A DNA stretch of 64,000 nucleotides from Actinoalloteichus caeruleus DSM 43889. GTDB lineage: Bacteria > Actinomycetota > Actinomycetes > Mycobacteriales > Pseudonocardiaceae. The stretch covers positions 496,001 to 560,000 of the forward strand of contig NZ_AUBJ02000001.1 in assembly GCF_000429185.2 (NCBI RefSeq), written 5' to 3'. The notes under the pieces are model-generated. The model was not told where the DNA came from. It saw only the letters and a program-made list of their open reading frames with translations, and made no database searches. The stretch's first letter is position 1, and each line of letters starts with the position of its first letter. Made by a program: the position numbers and the translations under genes. Below, piece by piece: positions 51,642 through 60,897 of this stretch.

Positions 51642-53879
51642 ATGCGCAAGGTCCGACTCGCGGTGGTCGGTGCGGGACCCACCTGCACCTACGTGGTGGA
51701 ACGGCTCGCCGCCACCCTCCCCGACCTGGCCGACGAGCTGGCGCTCGACATCCACGTCTTCGACCGGGGTGGGCGGTTCGGGGCGGGAGCCGTGCACAGC
51801 GACACCCAGCCGGAGACGAGCTTCCTGAACCGCATCGTCGGCCAGGTCGCCTTCGCCGCGGACGAGAGCGTGCTCGACGCGGGACCCCTGCTGGAGCCGA
51901 GCCTGCGGCCCACGCTGTACGAGTGGTGCCGGCGCCGCTTCGACGAGACCGGGGACCCCGTGTTCGACGTGACGAAGGAGGACTGGCCCAAGCGGTACGT
52001 CCACGGCCTCGCCCTGCGTGAGGTCTTCGGCTGGTATGTCGACATCCTGCGGGCACAGCCCCACGTGGACGTGCACCTCCACCAGGCGGAGGTGCTCGAC
52101 GTCACCGAGCGGGGCGAGCGGCTGGAGGTCGAGGTCCGCGCCGTCGACGACGACGGGGGTCCCGGCTCCTCCGAGGTGGTCACCGTCGACTCGGTGCTCT
52201 TCCTGACCGGCCACTCCTGGAACGACGCCTCCCGCATCGCCCGGCTGCGACCGCTGCTGCGGTTCGCCGAGGACCACGACGTCGAACTCGTCCCCACCGC
52301 CTACCCGCTGGAGGACACCCTCACCGAGCGGGTCGCGCCGCCGGGCAGCGCGGTCGGCTGCGCGGGAATGGGGTTGACCACGATCGACGTCATCCTCTGG
52401 CTGACGGAGGGCAGGGGCGGGCGCTTCGACAGGACCGAGGGGCGCCTCACCTACCAGCCCTCCGGGAGGGAACCCGCGACGATCGTCCCGGTCAGCGAGG
52501 CCGGGCTGTTCACCTTCGCCCGGCCCTACAACGCCAAGCAGGTCGACCTGGAGCGGTTCGAGCACCGAGGCGTCTTCCTCACCGAGTCCGCCGTCGACCG
52601 GCTCCGGGCCAGCGTCGGCCGTCCCACCTCGGTGGGCCTGACGGGAGCGCAGCGGCAGCTCGACTTCACCGAACACCTCTTCCCGCTGGTGCTGCTGGAG
52701 ATGGCGCACCTGTACTACGTGACCCTGCTCGGTCCCGACGTCGGTCGTCGCCTCGCCGAGGCCGTCGGACCGACAGTGGACACCGCCCTGGACAACCCGG
52801 CCGGACCGCGCACCCCGGAAGCGCTGTTGGACCCGGTCTCCTCCGTCCTCGGGGCGGCGGTGACGCTCATCGACGGGGTGCTCCAGGGGACGGTGCCGCA
52901 CGTGGAGGCGCGCGCCGCCACCGACGGCTGGTCCCTCGACGCGGCCCTGTCCCGTTTCCTCGAGGTCACGGTGGGACCGGTGGCCCGGGACGCCCTGCTG
53001 GCCAGGGTGGACGACCCGGCCGGCCTGGCCGAGGAGTTCGCTCGGGCCCGCCGGCCGTGGGGTCACCAGCCGCTGCTGTCGGACAACCTCTTCGACTGGC
53101 GGTCGACCATCTCCCCGGTGCCGCCGGCGGACCGCACCTCGCCGGAGCGCTACCAGGCGGCCGTGGTGGAGTTCATGCGCCGCGACCACCTGTGGGCGGA
53201 GCAGGACAACCTGACCAACCCGGCGAAGGCCGCGGCGGACGGGGTGTGGCGCGACCTGCGGCCGGTGCTGGGGTACGCCGTCGACTACGGTGGTCTGACC
53301 GCCGCCTCCCACCGCGAGTTCCTCACCGTCTACATGCGGCACCACAACCGGCTGGCCAACGGCGCGGCCCTCGAGGTGATGGAGAAGATCCTCGCACTGG
53401 TCGAGTGCGGGATCGTGGACGTCTCGGTCGGCCCGGACGTGACGGTCGCGGGAGGGCCCGGCGGCCGGTTCCAGGTGAACGGCCCCCACACGGGCGCGGT
53501 CCGCGAACTCGACGTCCTGGTCGACGCCCGGGTGCACTCCTTCGACCCGGAACTGGACACCGCACCGCTGTACCGGCGGCTCCTCGACCGGGGGCTGGTG
53601 AGGAAGTGGCGCAACCCCGCCGAGGACGGGGACCACTTCGAACCGGGCGGTCTCGACCTCACCGTCGACTTCCACCCGGTGCGACGGGACGGGACGGTCG
53701 ACCGGCGGTTGACGTTCCTCGGGCCACCCAGCGAAGGCGTCATGTTCTTCCAGCTCGGCGCGCTGCGCCCGCATCACAACCACCACGTGATGCGGGACGT
53801 GCTGACCTGGCTGCGGGAGTTCCTGCCCCGGGGTGGCGCACCCGTGGCCGAGGAGGACGTCGCGACACCGGTCGGCTGA
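51642..53879 (+). CDS. Large FAD/NAD(P)-binding flavoprotein (FAD_NAD_binding_9 type)
   Basis: A 745-residue protein. LAVVGAGPTCTYVVERLA is the dinucleotide fold, with VFDRGGRFGAGAVHSD and NRIVGQVAF as in the FAD_NAD_binding_9 family; LFLTGHSW and CAGMGLTTIDVILWLTEG follow. The long C-terminal half (about 400-745) has no family I recognise. Proteins of this family are poorly characterised; oxidation of an amine or alcohol is a guess. It follows the aminotransferase by 29 bp with AAGGAGG before ATG 51642, so both act together. Confidence 0.75.
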   Translation: MRKVRLAVVGAGPTCTYVVERLAATLPDLADELALDIHVFDRGGRFGAGAVHSDTQPETSFLNRIVGQVAFAADESVLDAGPLLEPSLRPTLYEWCRRRFDETGDPVFDVTKEDWPKRYVHGLALREVFGWYVDILRAQPHVDVHLHQAEVLDVTERGERLEVEVRAVDDDGGPGSSEVVTVDSVLFLTGHSWNDASRIARLRPLLRFAEDHDVELVPTAYPLEDTLTERVAPPGSAVGCAGMGLTTIDVILWLTEGRGGRFDRTEGRLTYQPSGREPATIVPVSEAGLFTFARPYNAKQVDLERFEHRGVFLTESAVDRLRASVGRPTSVGLTGAQRQLDFTEHLFPLVLLEMAHLYYVTLLGPDVGRRLAEAVGPTVDTALDNPAGPRTPEALLDPVSSVLGAAVTLIDGVLQGTVPHVEARAATDGWSLDAALSRFLEVTVGPVARDALLARVDDPAGLAEEFARARRPWGHQPLLSDNLFDWRSTISPVPPADRTSPERYQAAVVEFMRRDHLWAEQDNLTNPAKAAADGVWRDLRPVLGYAVDYGGLTAASHREFLTVYMRHHNRLANGAALEVMEKILALVECGIVDVSVGPDVTVAGGPGGRFQVNGPHTGAVRELDVLVDARVHSFDPELDTAPLYRRLLDRGLVRKWRNPAEDGDHFEPGGLDLTVDFHPVRRDGTVDRRLTFLGPPSEGVMFFQLGALRPHHNHHVMRDVLTWLREFLPRGGAPVAEEDVATPVG

Positions 53880-54542
53880 CCCAGTGCTGGCGGGCCCGCG
53901 TCCTCCGCCGGGGGCGGGCCGGGGCGGCCTGGTTGACCTTCCGGCCCCGCCAAGCCGGAGCGCGGGGCGGGGTCCGGAGTGCCGGCGGCCCCGAGGTGGG
54001 GTCGCCGATGGTCACGGCGAGGAGGAACGAGCGGGGGAGCGGTTCCCCGCCGCGCGGGGGCGCTGGCCGAGGCGGGCGCTCCGGGGCGGTCGGGTCCGCT
54101 CCCCTCGGCGGCGTCCGCGATGTCCTCCGTCGGGTGCGGCCCGGGGGTGGACGCACGCCGTGGCCGGTCCGGTGCGGCGCACCCGGCGGATCAGGCGGGG
54201 TCCGCCATCCCAGAGACGCCGGACCTCCCCTCCCCGGGCGGGTGGGTGGTCGATGTCGACGGCGAGCACGAGAGCCTGGCCGAGGGGCAAGCCATCGGGC
54301 AGTGGCGGATCGCCCCGGCCGGGCGCGTGGCGGTCGGGGAACGCCCTGGGCGGAGCCGCCGACGTTCCTCGGGGCGTCCTCGTCCCGCATGCCCGGCACG
54401 GGCGTCGCGCGAGGTCGGGCATCGGGAGGGGGAGCGAGCCGACCGCCGACCGCACGGCGAGCGCGGGGCGCCGGGTGGGAGCCGTGGGGACTCCCACCCG
54501 GCGCCACTCGGGTGCTGGCCGACGACTCGGGCGGGGCTGGGC
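53880..54542. other. Gap after the flavoprotein gene
   Basis: About 660 bp without a convincing gene; likely the right border of the phosphonate cluster. Confidence 0.45.
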
Positions 54543-54953
54543 TCAGTGCACCAGGACGCTGTTCGCCGGGAAGTCCACCGACGACAGGCTCGACCCGCCG
54601 CGGACGGGGAGCTGGGCCCCGGTGCAGTCGGTGCCCTCGAACAGGACCGCCTGCCGGCCGTGCGTGTTGACGGCCGACCGGATGCGATTCCCCCACCCGT
54701 GCTCGACCAGGTCCACGCACGCGCCCGCGTCCGTGTTCCACGCCATCGCCGTGAACCGGGTCCCCTGGAAGCCCGTCTCGTCCCAGGCGCAGAACGTCCC
54801 GCTGAACTCGCAGGCTCCGGTGGTGCTCGAAACCACGGCCGTCGGAGTGCCCCCGGGCGCGGCGGCGGCCACCCCGGACGCGACGGCCGAACCCACGACG
54901 ACCGTGGCGACACCGATCGCGGTGGTCAACGACCTTCTCGCGGACTTCCTCAC
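54543..54953 (-). CDS. Secreted peptidase inhibitor family I36 protein
   Basis: A 136-residue exported protein. The signal peptide covers about 1-34 (Arg/Lys start, TAIGVATVVVGSAVASG core, AAAA cleavage area). The mature part has the I36 pattern: four Cys (CEFSGTFCAWDE, GACVDLV, TDCTG), and FQGTRFTAMAW and GWGNRIRSAVN. Family members inhibit metalloproteases such as SMPI. GTG 54953 follows GGAGG; it stands alone. Confidence 0.8.
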   Translation of the reverse strand: MRKSARRSLTTAIGVATVVVGSAVASGVAAAAPGGTPTAVVSSTTGACEFSGTFCAWDETGFQGTRFTAMAWNTDAGACVDLVEHGWGNRIRSAVNTHGRQAVLFEGTDCTGAQLPVRGGSSLSSVDFPANSVLVH

Positions 54954-55411
54954 GAAACACCTCCACACGAAAGGGGCAGAAAAGGAAACGGGACCACCGG
55001 TGGTTCCTCGTCGAGGACGGAACCATTGTCCGGCGGAAATCCCCTGCCCAAAACCTAGGAAAACCGGGGAGGTGGAACAAGTGATTCGATTACCCCTTAG
55101 AGGGGCGACTAGTGGTCGTGAATTCCGGATGACGGGGAGGTGTCCTCCTCCCGTGCCCGGTCCGCGCTGGGACGCGCCCGCTCCGGGGCCGGGACGCGGG
55201 GGCGACCCGGTGGTGGCGTGGCTGACGCGTCCGTCCGCCGGGCCGTGGGACTGGTCACCCCGCAGCGGAACCCGGCGGCCCGCGCGGCGGCCGATGACGC
55301 GACAGAGGCGTCGGGCGAGGGGCCAGGCAGGTCCGGACGGCCGGCGACGAGGTCACCTCCGAGGAGGTGACCTCAGGACCTGCCCGTTCCCGCCGCTGTC
55401 CCGCCCGCGCG
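54954..55411. other. Gap between I36 and PhzG-like genes
   Basis: About 460 bp without a credible gene; an AT-richer part near 54960-55130 probably holds the inhibitor promoter. Confidence 0.45.
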
Positions 55412-56080
55412 TCAGGGCTGGAGGCGGCGGTGCGACCACCCGCCGTTCTCCCGGGAGTAGGAGAGGCGGCGGTGCAACCTGCTCGCCTTCCCCTGCCAGA
55501 ACTCGATCTCGGTGGGCAGGAGGCGGTAGCCACCCCACCCCGCCGGCCGGGGCAGCGCGCTACCGGCCTCGATCAGCTCCTGGGCCCGGGTGTGCAGCTC
55601 GCCCTCCGCCGCCAGCGGAGCGCTCTGCGCGGACACGACCGTGGTGGCCTGCGCCGCGAGCGGCCGTTCCGCGAACAGCTCGTCGGACCGCGCGGCCGGG
55701 AGGGCCTCGACCGGACCCGCCAGCGTGATCTGCTGGAGGGACTCCCGCCAGTAGAAGTTCATCGACGCCCACGGCTGGACGGCGAGATCCCGCCCCTTCC
55801 TGCTGCCGGTGTGGCTGGTGAACACCAGGCCACCGTCGACGACCTCCTTGATGAGGACCACCCTGCTCGACGGGCGTCCCGCAGCGTCGACCGTGGCCAG
55901 TGACACGGCGAGCGGTTCCCGAACCCGGTACTCCTCGGCCAGCGCGATCCACCGGCGCAACAGGACGAACGGATCCGCTGGCGGTACGTCGAACTCGGGG
56001 AGGACGAGGCTCTCGTCGCCGCTCAGGGTGTTCGCGGGGCGGGACTCCTCGACCCGGCCCGCCTGGGTGGTGTCACTCAC
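55412..56080 (-). CDS. PhzG/PdxH-like FMN oxidase
   Basis: A 222-residue flavin oxidase. PFVLLRRWIALA, PSSRVVLIKEV, GLVFTSHTGSRKGRDL, FYWRESLQQITLAG and IEFWQGKASRLHRRLSYSRENGG, followed by W-SHRRLQP, match pyridoxamine-phosphate oxidase and its relative PhzG. The ending is closest to PhzG-type enzymes, which oxidise reduced phenazine-like intermediates, but no phenazine core gene is present. GTG 56080 follows GGGAGG. It is divergent from the halogenase, with which it may share a pathway. Confidence 0.85.
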   Translation of the reverse strand: MSDTTQAGRVEESRPANTLSGDESLVLPEFDVPPADPFVLLRRWIALAEEYRVREPLAVSLATVDAAGRPSSRVVLIKEVVDGGLVFTSHTGSRKGRDLAVQPWASMNFYWRESLQQITLAGPVEALPAARSDELFAERPLAAQATTVVSAQSAPLAAEGELHTRAQELIEAGSALPRPAGWGGYRLLPTEIEFWQGKASRLHRRLSYSRENGGWSHRRLQP

Positions 56081-56622
56081 CGATCGCCTCCCGCACTCGT
56101 CGCACCGGCACCCGGTGCGTTTCCCGAATCCGCATGATCGCACGAGCGGGTGATGCGGGGAAAAGGGGCGGGTGCCGTCGGGAGTGGGCGCCAGAATGGT
56201 TCGCGGAAACACTTCCGGTCGGGTCGGACGGCGGTTCCGGGGAATCGGGTGCTCAGCGGCCGCCCCCGGGTGGTGGTGGCCGAACGGGGTTCCGGAGGGT
56301 GCCGCCGCGGCACTCGGGGTATCCCGTCGAACCGCCTTAGAAATTCCTCCAAAAAAGAGCAACGGAATCCGCCTACCATTCGGGAGGCGGCGCCCGCTGG
56401 TCCTCGGCGGGACTCGGCCGCCACGACTCCGACCACCGCCCCTCCCGCCGCTCGTCGGACGGAGGGGCGCCGCTCCTCGTCCCGCCCCGGCCCGGCCGCC
56501 CGCTCACCCGAGCGGTCGACCTCCGGGCCGGGGCGCCGACGACGGGCGGACCGCGACCTGGGAGGCCGAGACCACGGTTTCCCGGCCACGACAACGCCAC
56601 TCCGGAGAACGGGAGATCGACT
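56081..56622. other. Divergent region between PhzG-like and halogenase genes
   Basis: About 540 bp without a gene; carries both promoters. An AT-rich stretch near 56340-56375 (AATTCCTCCAAAAAAGAGC) stands out. Confidence 0.5.
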
Positions 56623-58029
56623 GTGCGCGAGAAGACCCAGGTGCTGGTGATCGGCGGTGGACCCGCCGGATCGACGACGGCGACCCTGCTCGCCCGGGAG
56701 GGCGTGGAGGTGACCGTGCTCGAGCGCGAACGCTTCCCGCGCTACCACATCGGCGAGTCACTCCCGGTGTCGGTGCTCAGGATCCTCGACCTGCTCGGCG
56801 CTCGGGAGAAGGTGGACGCGGCCGGTTTCGTCCGCAAGCACGGCTCCTACTTCGAGTGGGGGGACGAGAAGTGGGACCTCCCCTTCAGCCACCTCGACGG
56901 CATCGACAAGTACAGCTGGCAGGTGGAGCGTTCGGAGTTCGACAAGATCCTCCTCGACCACTCGCGCAGCGTGGGGGCACGCGTCATCGAGGAGGCCTCC
57001 GTCCGGGATGTCCAGTTCGACGGCGACCGGGCCGTCGCCGCCCGCTACCGGGTGGGTGGCGAGGAGCGGCACGTCGACTTCGACTTCGTCGTCGACGCCT
57101 CGGGCCGCGCCGGCGTGCTGTCCCGGCAGCGGTTCAGGAACCGTCGCTTCCACGAGGTCTTCAAGAACATCGGCGTGTGGTCCTACTGGAAGGGCGCCAA
57201 GGACCTCGGGCGCGGCCCGAGGGGCGCGGTGGCGGTGTGCTCGGCGCCGGGCGGCTGGTTCTGGCTGATCCCGCTCAGCGGAGGCGTCCTCAACGTCGGC
57301 TACGTGTCCGCGAAGACCTGGTTCGACGACCAACGCGCCCGGCACCCCGACCTGAGGTCGCTCTACCTCGCCGCCGTCGAGCAGTGCCCGTTGGCGGTGG
57401 AGGTGTTGGCGGGCGCCGAGATGGGGGAGGAGATCAAGGTCGAGACGGACTACTCCTACGTCGCCGACAGCTTCTGCGGGCCCGGGTACCTGCTGGCCGG
57501 GGACGCCGCCTGCTTCCTGGACCCGCTGCTGTCCACCGGCGTCCACCTCGCCAACTTCAGCGGCCTCGTCGGCGCGGCCAGCATCGGCAGCGTGCTGCGC
57601 GGTGAGGTCGCCGAAGTCGACGCCCTGCGCTTCTACGAACAGGTCTACCGCCACTCCTACCAGCGGCTCCTCGTTCTGGTGTCCCTCTTCTACGAGGCGC
57701 ACCGGGCCAGCGACGACCACTTCTACAACGCCCAGACCCTCACCCGGGCCGAACGCAACGGTCTGCGGCTGCACGACGCCTTCCTCAACATCGTCGCCGG
57801 GGTCGAGGACCTGGCCGACGCGAGTTCCGACCAGGCCTACGAGTTCATCGCCAACCGGTTCACCGGACGCGACGGTGGGTCGGCGAACCCGCTGACCCAC
57901 CACAACACGTCCAAGGACAACCCGCCGATGGCCCCCGACGAGGCGGTCGCCGGTCTCTACCTGGTCCAGGAGCCCCGCCTGGGTCTCCGGCCCGCGAACC
58001 TCCCCGTCGGGACGTCCACCGCCCGCTGA
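56623..58029 (+). CDS. Flavin-dependent halogenase
   Basis: A 468-residue flavoprotein of the tryptophan-halogenase family. VLVIGGGPAGSTTATLLARE is the FAD motif; FPRYHIGESL and GWFWLIPL, the latter matching WxWxIP of true halogenases, are both present; GDAACFLDPLLSTGVHLA binds FAD. The pattern is nearest to CmlS/CndH/PltA-type enzymes, which act on carrier-bound or phenolic substrates. Monooxygenase activity cannot be excluded. GTG 56623 has GGGAG 7 nt upstream. No carrier protein is encoded nearby. Confidence 0.87.
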   Translation: MREKTQVLVIGGGPAGSTTATLLAREGVEVTVLERERFPRYHIGESLPVSVLRILDLLGAREKVDAAGFVRKHGSYFEWGDEKWDLPFSHLDGIDKYSWQVERSEFDKILLDHSRSVGARVIEEASVRDVQFDGDRAVAARYRVGGEERHVDFDFVVDASGRAGVLSRQRFRNRRFHEVFKNIGVWSYWKGAKDLGRGPRGAVAVCSAPGGWFWLIPLSGGVLNVGYVSAKTWFDDQRARHPDLRSLYLAAVEQCPLAVEVLAGAEMGEEIKVETDYSYVADSFCGPGYLLAGDAACFLDPLLSTGVHLANFSGLVGAASIGSVLRGEVAEVDALRFYEQVYRHSYQRLLVLVSLFYEAHRASDDHFYNAQTLTRAERNGLRLHDAFLNIVAGVEDLADASSDQAYEFIANRFTGRDGGSANPLTHHNTSKDNPPMAPDEAVAGLYLVQEPRLGLRPANLPVGTSTAR

Positions 58030-58031
58030 AC

Positions 58032-58058
58032 GGGCCGAGGAGGGGGCACGCTCGGCCC
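58032..58058. terminator. Terminator hairpin after halogenase gene
   Basis: GGGCCGAG / CTCGGCCC, an 8-bp perfect stem with an 11-nt loop, sits between the convergent halogenase and phosphoesterase genes. Confidence 0.55.
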
Positions 58059-58814
58059 TCAGCCCAGAACCCGGAAGTGGGTGGTGAGGTGCCGGCCGGT
58101 GAGCAGGTGGAGGGCGAGCGCCGGAGGCGCCTCCGAGGTCACCACCGCGTCGTCCCCGGGCCGGGACTCGAAGGGGAGCACCAGGGTGGACGCCACGCCG
58201 GGTCCGAGCAGCACCGGCACTCCCGCGACGGTGCTCGCCCCAGCCGTGTGAGCGTGCCCGACCAGCACCGCGACGACGGCGGGATGCCGGGACAGGACCT
58301 CACCGAAGGGTGCGGAGTCCGCGAGGGCCACGCCGTCCACGAAGGGGTGGCCCACCGGGACCGGCGGGTGGTGCGTCGCGACCACCGTGGGTGTCGCGCC
58401 GGCCCCCGGGTCCGCCAACGTGCGGTCCAGCCAGGACAGCCCCTCGGCGCCGAGCGCCCCGCCCACCTCGCCCGGCACGGTCGTGTCCAGCAGCACGAAC
58501 CGGACCCCGCCGAGGACGACGCACCGGTGCGGCGAGTCGGACGAGGTCCCCGCCTCGTCGCCCAGCGCGGCGGACAGGGCCGAGGGGTCGTCGTGGTTGC
58601 CGGGCAGCGCCAACACGGGGGCGGTACCGGCGAACAGGGCCAGGACCTCCTCGTAGTCCTCCCGGCGGCCGGAGTCCACGATGTCCCCGCACAGCAGGAC
58701 CACGTCGACCGGCCGGGTGAGGCCCCGCAGGTAGCGGGTGACCCGGGCGACCCGCTCCGCGCGTTCCGCGCTCCCGTCGACGTGCGGATCGCTGACATGG
58801 GCGATGACGAACAC
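58059..58814 (-). CDS. Metallophosphoesterase
   Basis: A 251-residue calcineurin-like enzyme with all metal motifs: SDPHVDG, CGDIVDSG, GNHDD, ATHHPPV and GHAHTAG. The arrangement fits class III cyclic nucleotide or glycerophosphodiester phosphodiesterases (GpdQ/CpdA-like). GTG 58814 follows GAGGAGGACCC. No partner gene is evident. Confidence 0.9.
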   Translation of the reverse strand: MFVIAHVSDPHVDGSAERAERVARVTRYLRGLTRPVDVVLLCGDIVDSGRREDYEEVLALFAGTAPVLALPGNHDDPSALSAALGDEAGTSSDSPHRCVVLGGVRFVLLDTTVPGEVGGALGAEGLSWLDRTLADPGAGATPTVVATHHPPVPVGHPFVDGVALADSAPFGEVLSRHPAVVAVLVGHAHTAGASTVAGVPVLLGPGVASTLVLPFESRPGDDAVVTSEAPPALALHLLTGRHLTTHFRVLG

Positions 58815-59377
58815 GGGTCCTCCTCGCTGTTCCACCCCGCGCCACACGGGAGAGGCCCAGCAGGACCAGCACCCACCTGACCCGGGCGTCCTGCCACGGA
58901 CGGTACGCGGCGCCGCGCGCGGCGGACCAGGACCGGACGCCCCAGGAGGTCGGATGTGGACGATCCTCTCAACCCCCGGCGGCACCAGGTCCGGACCGGG
59001 CGTCCGGAGCCCGCGTTCCGCGTCCTCGCGGGGAGAGCCCGGAGCCGGCGCGTGGGTGGATCCGTCACGACTCCGCCGGTCCCGTGGCGAGCGCACGCCG
59101 TCCGCGGTGGGCGAACACCTCGGCCCACCCACCCCGACGGGCGGTCCGCCGCGTCCGGAGCCGACCGCACGACGAGCGCCCGGGAACTGTGCCGGGAAAC
59201 GAGGGGGACGCGACCTCCGCCGTCCTGCTCCCGGGGCTGCGCGGGCGTCGGGAGCAGCAGCGCGCACCGGCCATCCGGAGGGACTTCGGCGCCGGGCACG
59301 TGCTCCCTCCCGCACCCCCCGGCGGAGCCCTGACGGCGCGGCGGACACCCCTCGACGTCCGCCGGACCGCGCCCGGA
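58815..59377. other. Gap between phosphoesterase and amidohydrolase genes
   Basis: About 560 bp with no convincing gene or motif. Confidence 0.45.
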
Positions 59378-60595
59378 TCAGCCAGCCCCGCCCTCCTCCC
59401 GCTCCCGGTGCAGGCGGTCGCGTGCCAGCGTGGCCAGGAACAGTGCCTGGTCGGCGAGGACCCCGTCGTCGAACACCGCGCGCGGGGAGTGGTTGCTCGC
59501 CGGCCGCCCACCGGGATCGGCCGGCGCGGCCCCCAGGAACCCGTAGGAGCCCGGGACCCGGCCCAGCACCCGGGAGAAGTCCTCCGAGCCCGTCAGCGGG
59601 TTGTCGAGGTGCCGGTACCGGTCCGCCCCGAAGAGACCGACCGCCGTCCGCGCGTAGAACTCGGCCTCACCGGCGTCGTTGACCGTCGCGGGCAGGACCT
59701 CCTCGAAGGTGACGTCGGCGGTCAGACCGTGCCCGACGGCGATGCTCCTGACCAGCTCGGGCAGCTCCCTGCCCAGCCGCGCGGCGTTGTCGGCGCTGAA
59801 CCAGCGGACACCGGCCCGCAGCCGGGCCGAGTCGGGGATGATGTTGGGCGCGGTACCGCCGTGGAACTCCCCGACGGTCACCACGACCGGGTCGAACACG
59901 TCGAACCGGCGGGTGACGAGGGTCTGGAGCGCCGTGACGACCTCGGCTCCGACCTGGATCGGATCCAGGGCGTGGTGCGGGCGGGAAGCGTGCCCGCCGC
60001 TGCCCCGGACCGTGACGTCCAACCGGCCGAACGCCGCCATCATCGGCCCCGGCCGGCTCGTCAGCACCCCGCGCGGCATGTCGGCCGCCACGTGCACCCC
60101 GTAGGCCGCCACCGGTTCCGCGCCGGCGGCGGTCAGCACACCCTCGTCGAGCATGACGCCCGCGCCGTCGTAGCCCTCCTCGCCCGGCTGGAACATGAAC
60201 ACGACCGTCCCGGGGAGGGAATCCCGGACCCCGGCGAGCAGCCGGGCCGCGCCGACCAGTGCGGCCGTGTGCAGGTCGTGGCCGCAGGCGTGCATCGCCC
60301 CGTTGGTCGAGGCGAAGGTCAGCCCGGTCAGCTCGTCCAGCGGAAGCGCGTCCATGTCGCCGCGCAGCAGGACCACCGGACCGGGACGGCCGCCACGCAG
60401 GACCGCGACGACCGACCCCAGCCGCTCCCCGGTGGTGATCTCCAGCCCCAGCCCGTCCACCGCGTCGAGGACCCGCCGCTGGGTGCGCGGCAGGTCCAGG
60501 CCCACCTCGGGGTCCGCGTGCAGGGCCCGTCGCAACCCGATCAGGTCCCGGGCCAGTGCGTCGTCGACGACCAGCCGCCTCGGAGTGGGTGTCAT
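59378..60595 (-). CDS. M20 family amidohydrolase
   Basis: A 405-residue metal-dependent hydrolase of the HipO/IAA-amino-acid hydrolase type. LLRGDMDALPL, HACGHDLHTAALVG, PGEEGYDGAG and GVHVAADMPRG give the metal ligands and catalytic Glu; the dimerisation lid (about 175-290) contains GSGGHASRPHHALDP. It removes the acyl group from N-acylated amino acids; the exact substrate is unknown. ATG 60595 lies just before the first helix. Confidence 0.9.
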   Translation of the reverse strand: MTPTPRRLVVDDALARDLIGLRRALHADPEVGLDLPRTQRRVLDAVDGLGLEITTGERLGSVVAVLRGGRPGPVVLLRGDMDALPLDELTGLTFASTNGAMHACGHDLHTAALVGAARLLAGVRDSLPGTVVFMFQPGEEGYDGAGVMLDEGVLTAAGAEPVAAYGVHVAADMPRGVLTSRPGPMMAAFGRLDVTVRGSGGHASRPHHALDPIQVGAEVVTALQTLVTRRFDVFDPVVVTVGEFHGGTAPNIIPDSARLRAGVRWFSADNAARLGRELPELVRSIAVGHGLTADVTFEEVLPATVNDAGEAEFYARTAVGLFGADRYRHLDNPLTGSEDFSRVLGRVPGSYGFLGAAPADPGGRPASNHSPRAVFDDGVLADQALFLATLARDRLHREREEGGAG

Positions 60596-60897
60596 CAGTG
60601 CCTCCGGTTCCGTCGCGCCCCCCGTTCCCCCACCCTTCCACCGAGGACCGGCGGCGAGAAGCACGGGGCACGACGGCGTACCCGTGACCGGCGGATGGGC
60701 CGCGAGCACCGCGCGGTCCGGGCCGCGCTGGCGGCCAGCCGCCCCCGGGGACGGCGGACCGGACGCCGGCGCGCCCCGGGAGCGGGCAGGGCCTCGTGGG
60801 GGGTCGACTCCTCGGAAGCGCCCAGCCGCGCCCCGACGTCCGGTACCGGATACCGGATATCGAGACGGATGCCGGATAGCGGCCGGCGGTCAGCCGG
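60596..60897. other. Gap with short CCGGATA repeats
   Basis: About 300 bp with no gene. CCGGATA occurs three times (60846, 60853, 60872) within 33 bp, just beyond the stop of the aldo/keto reductase gene. Confidence 0.4.
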
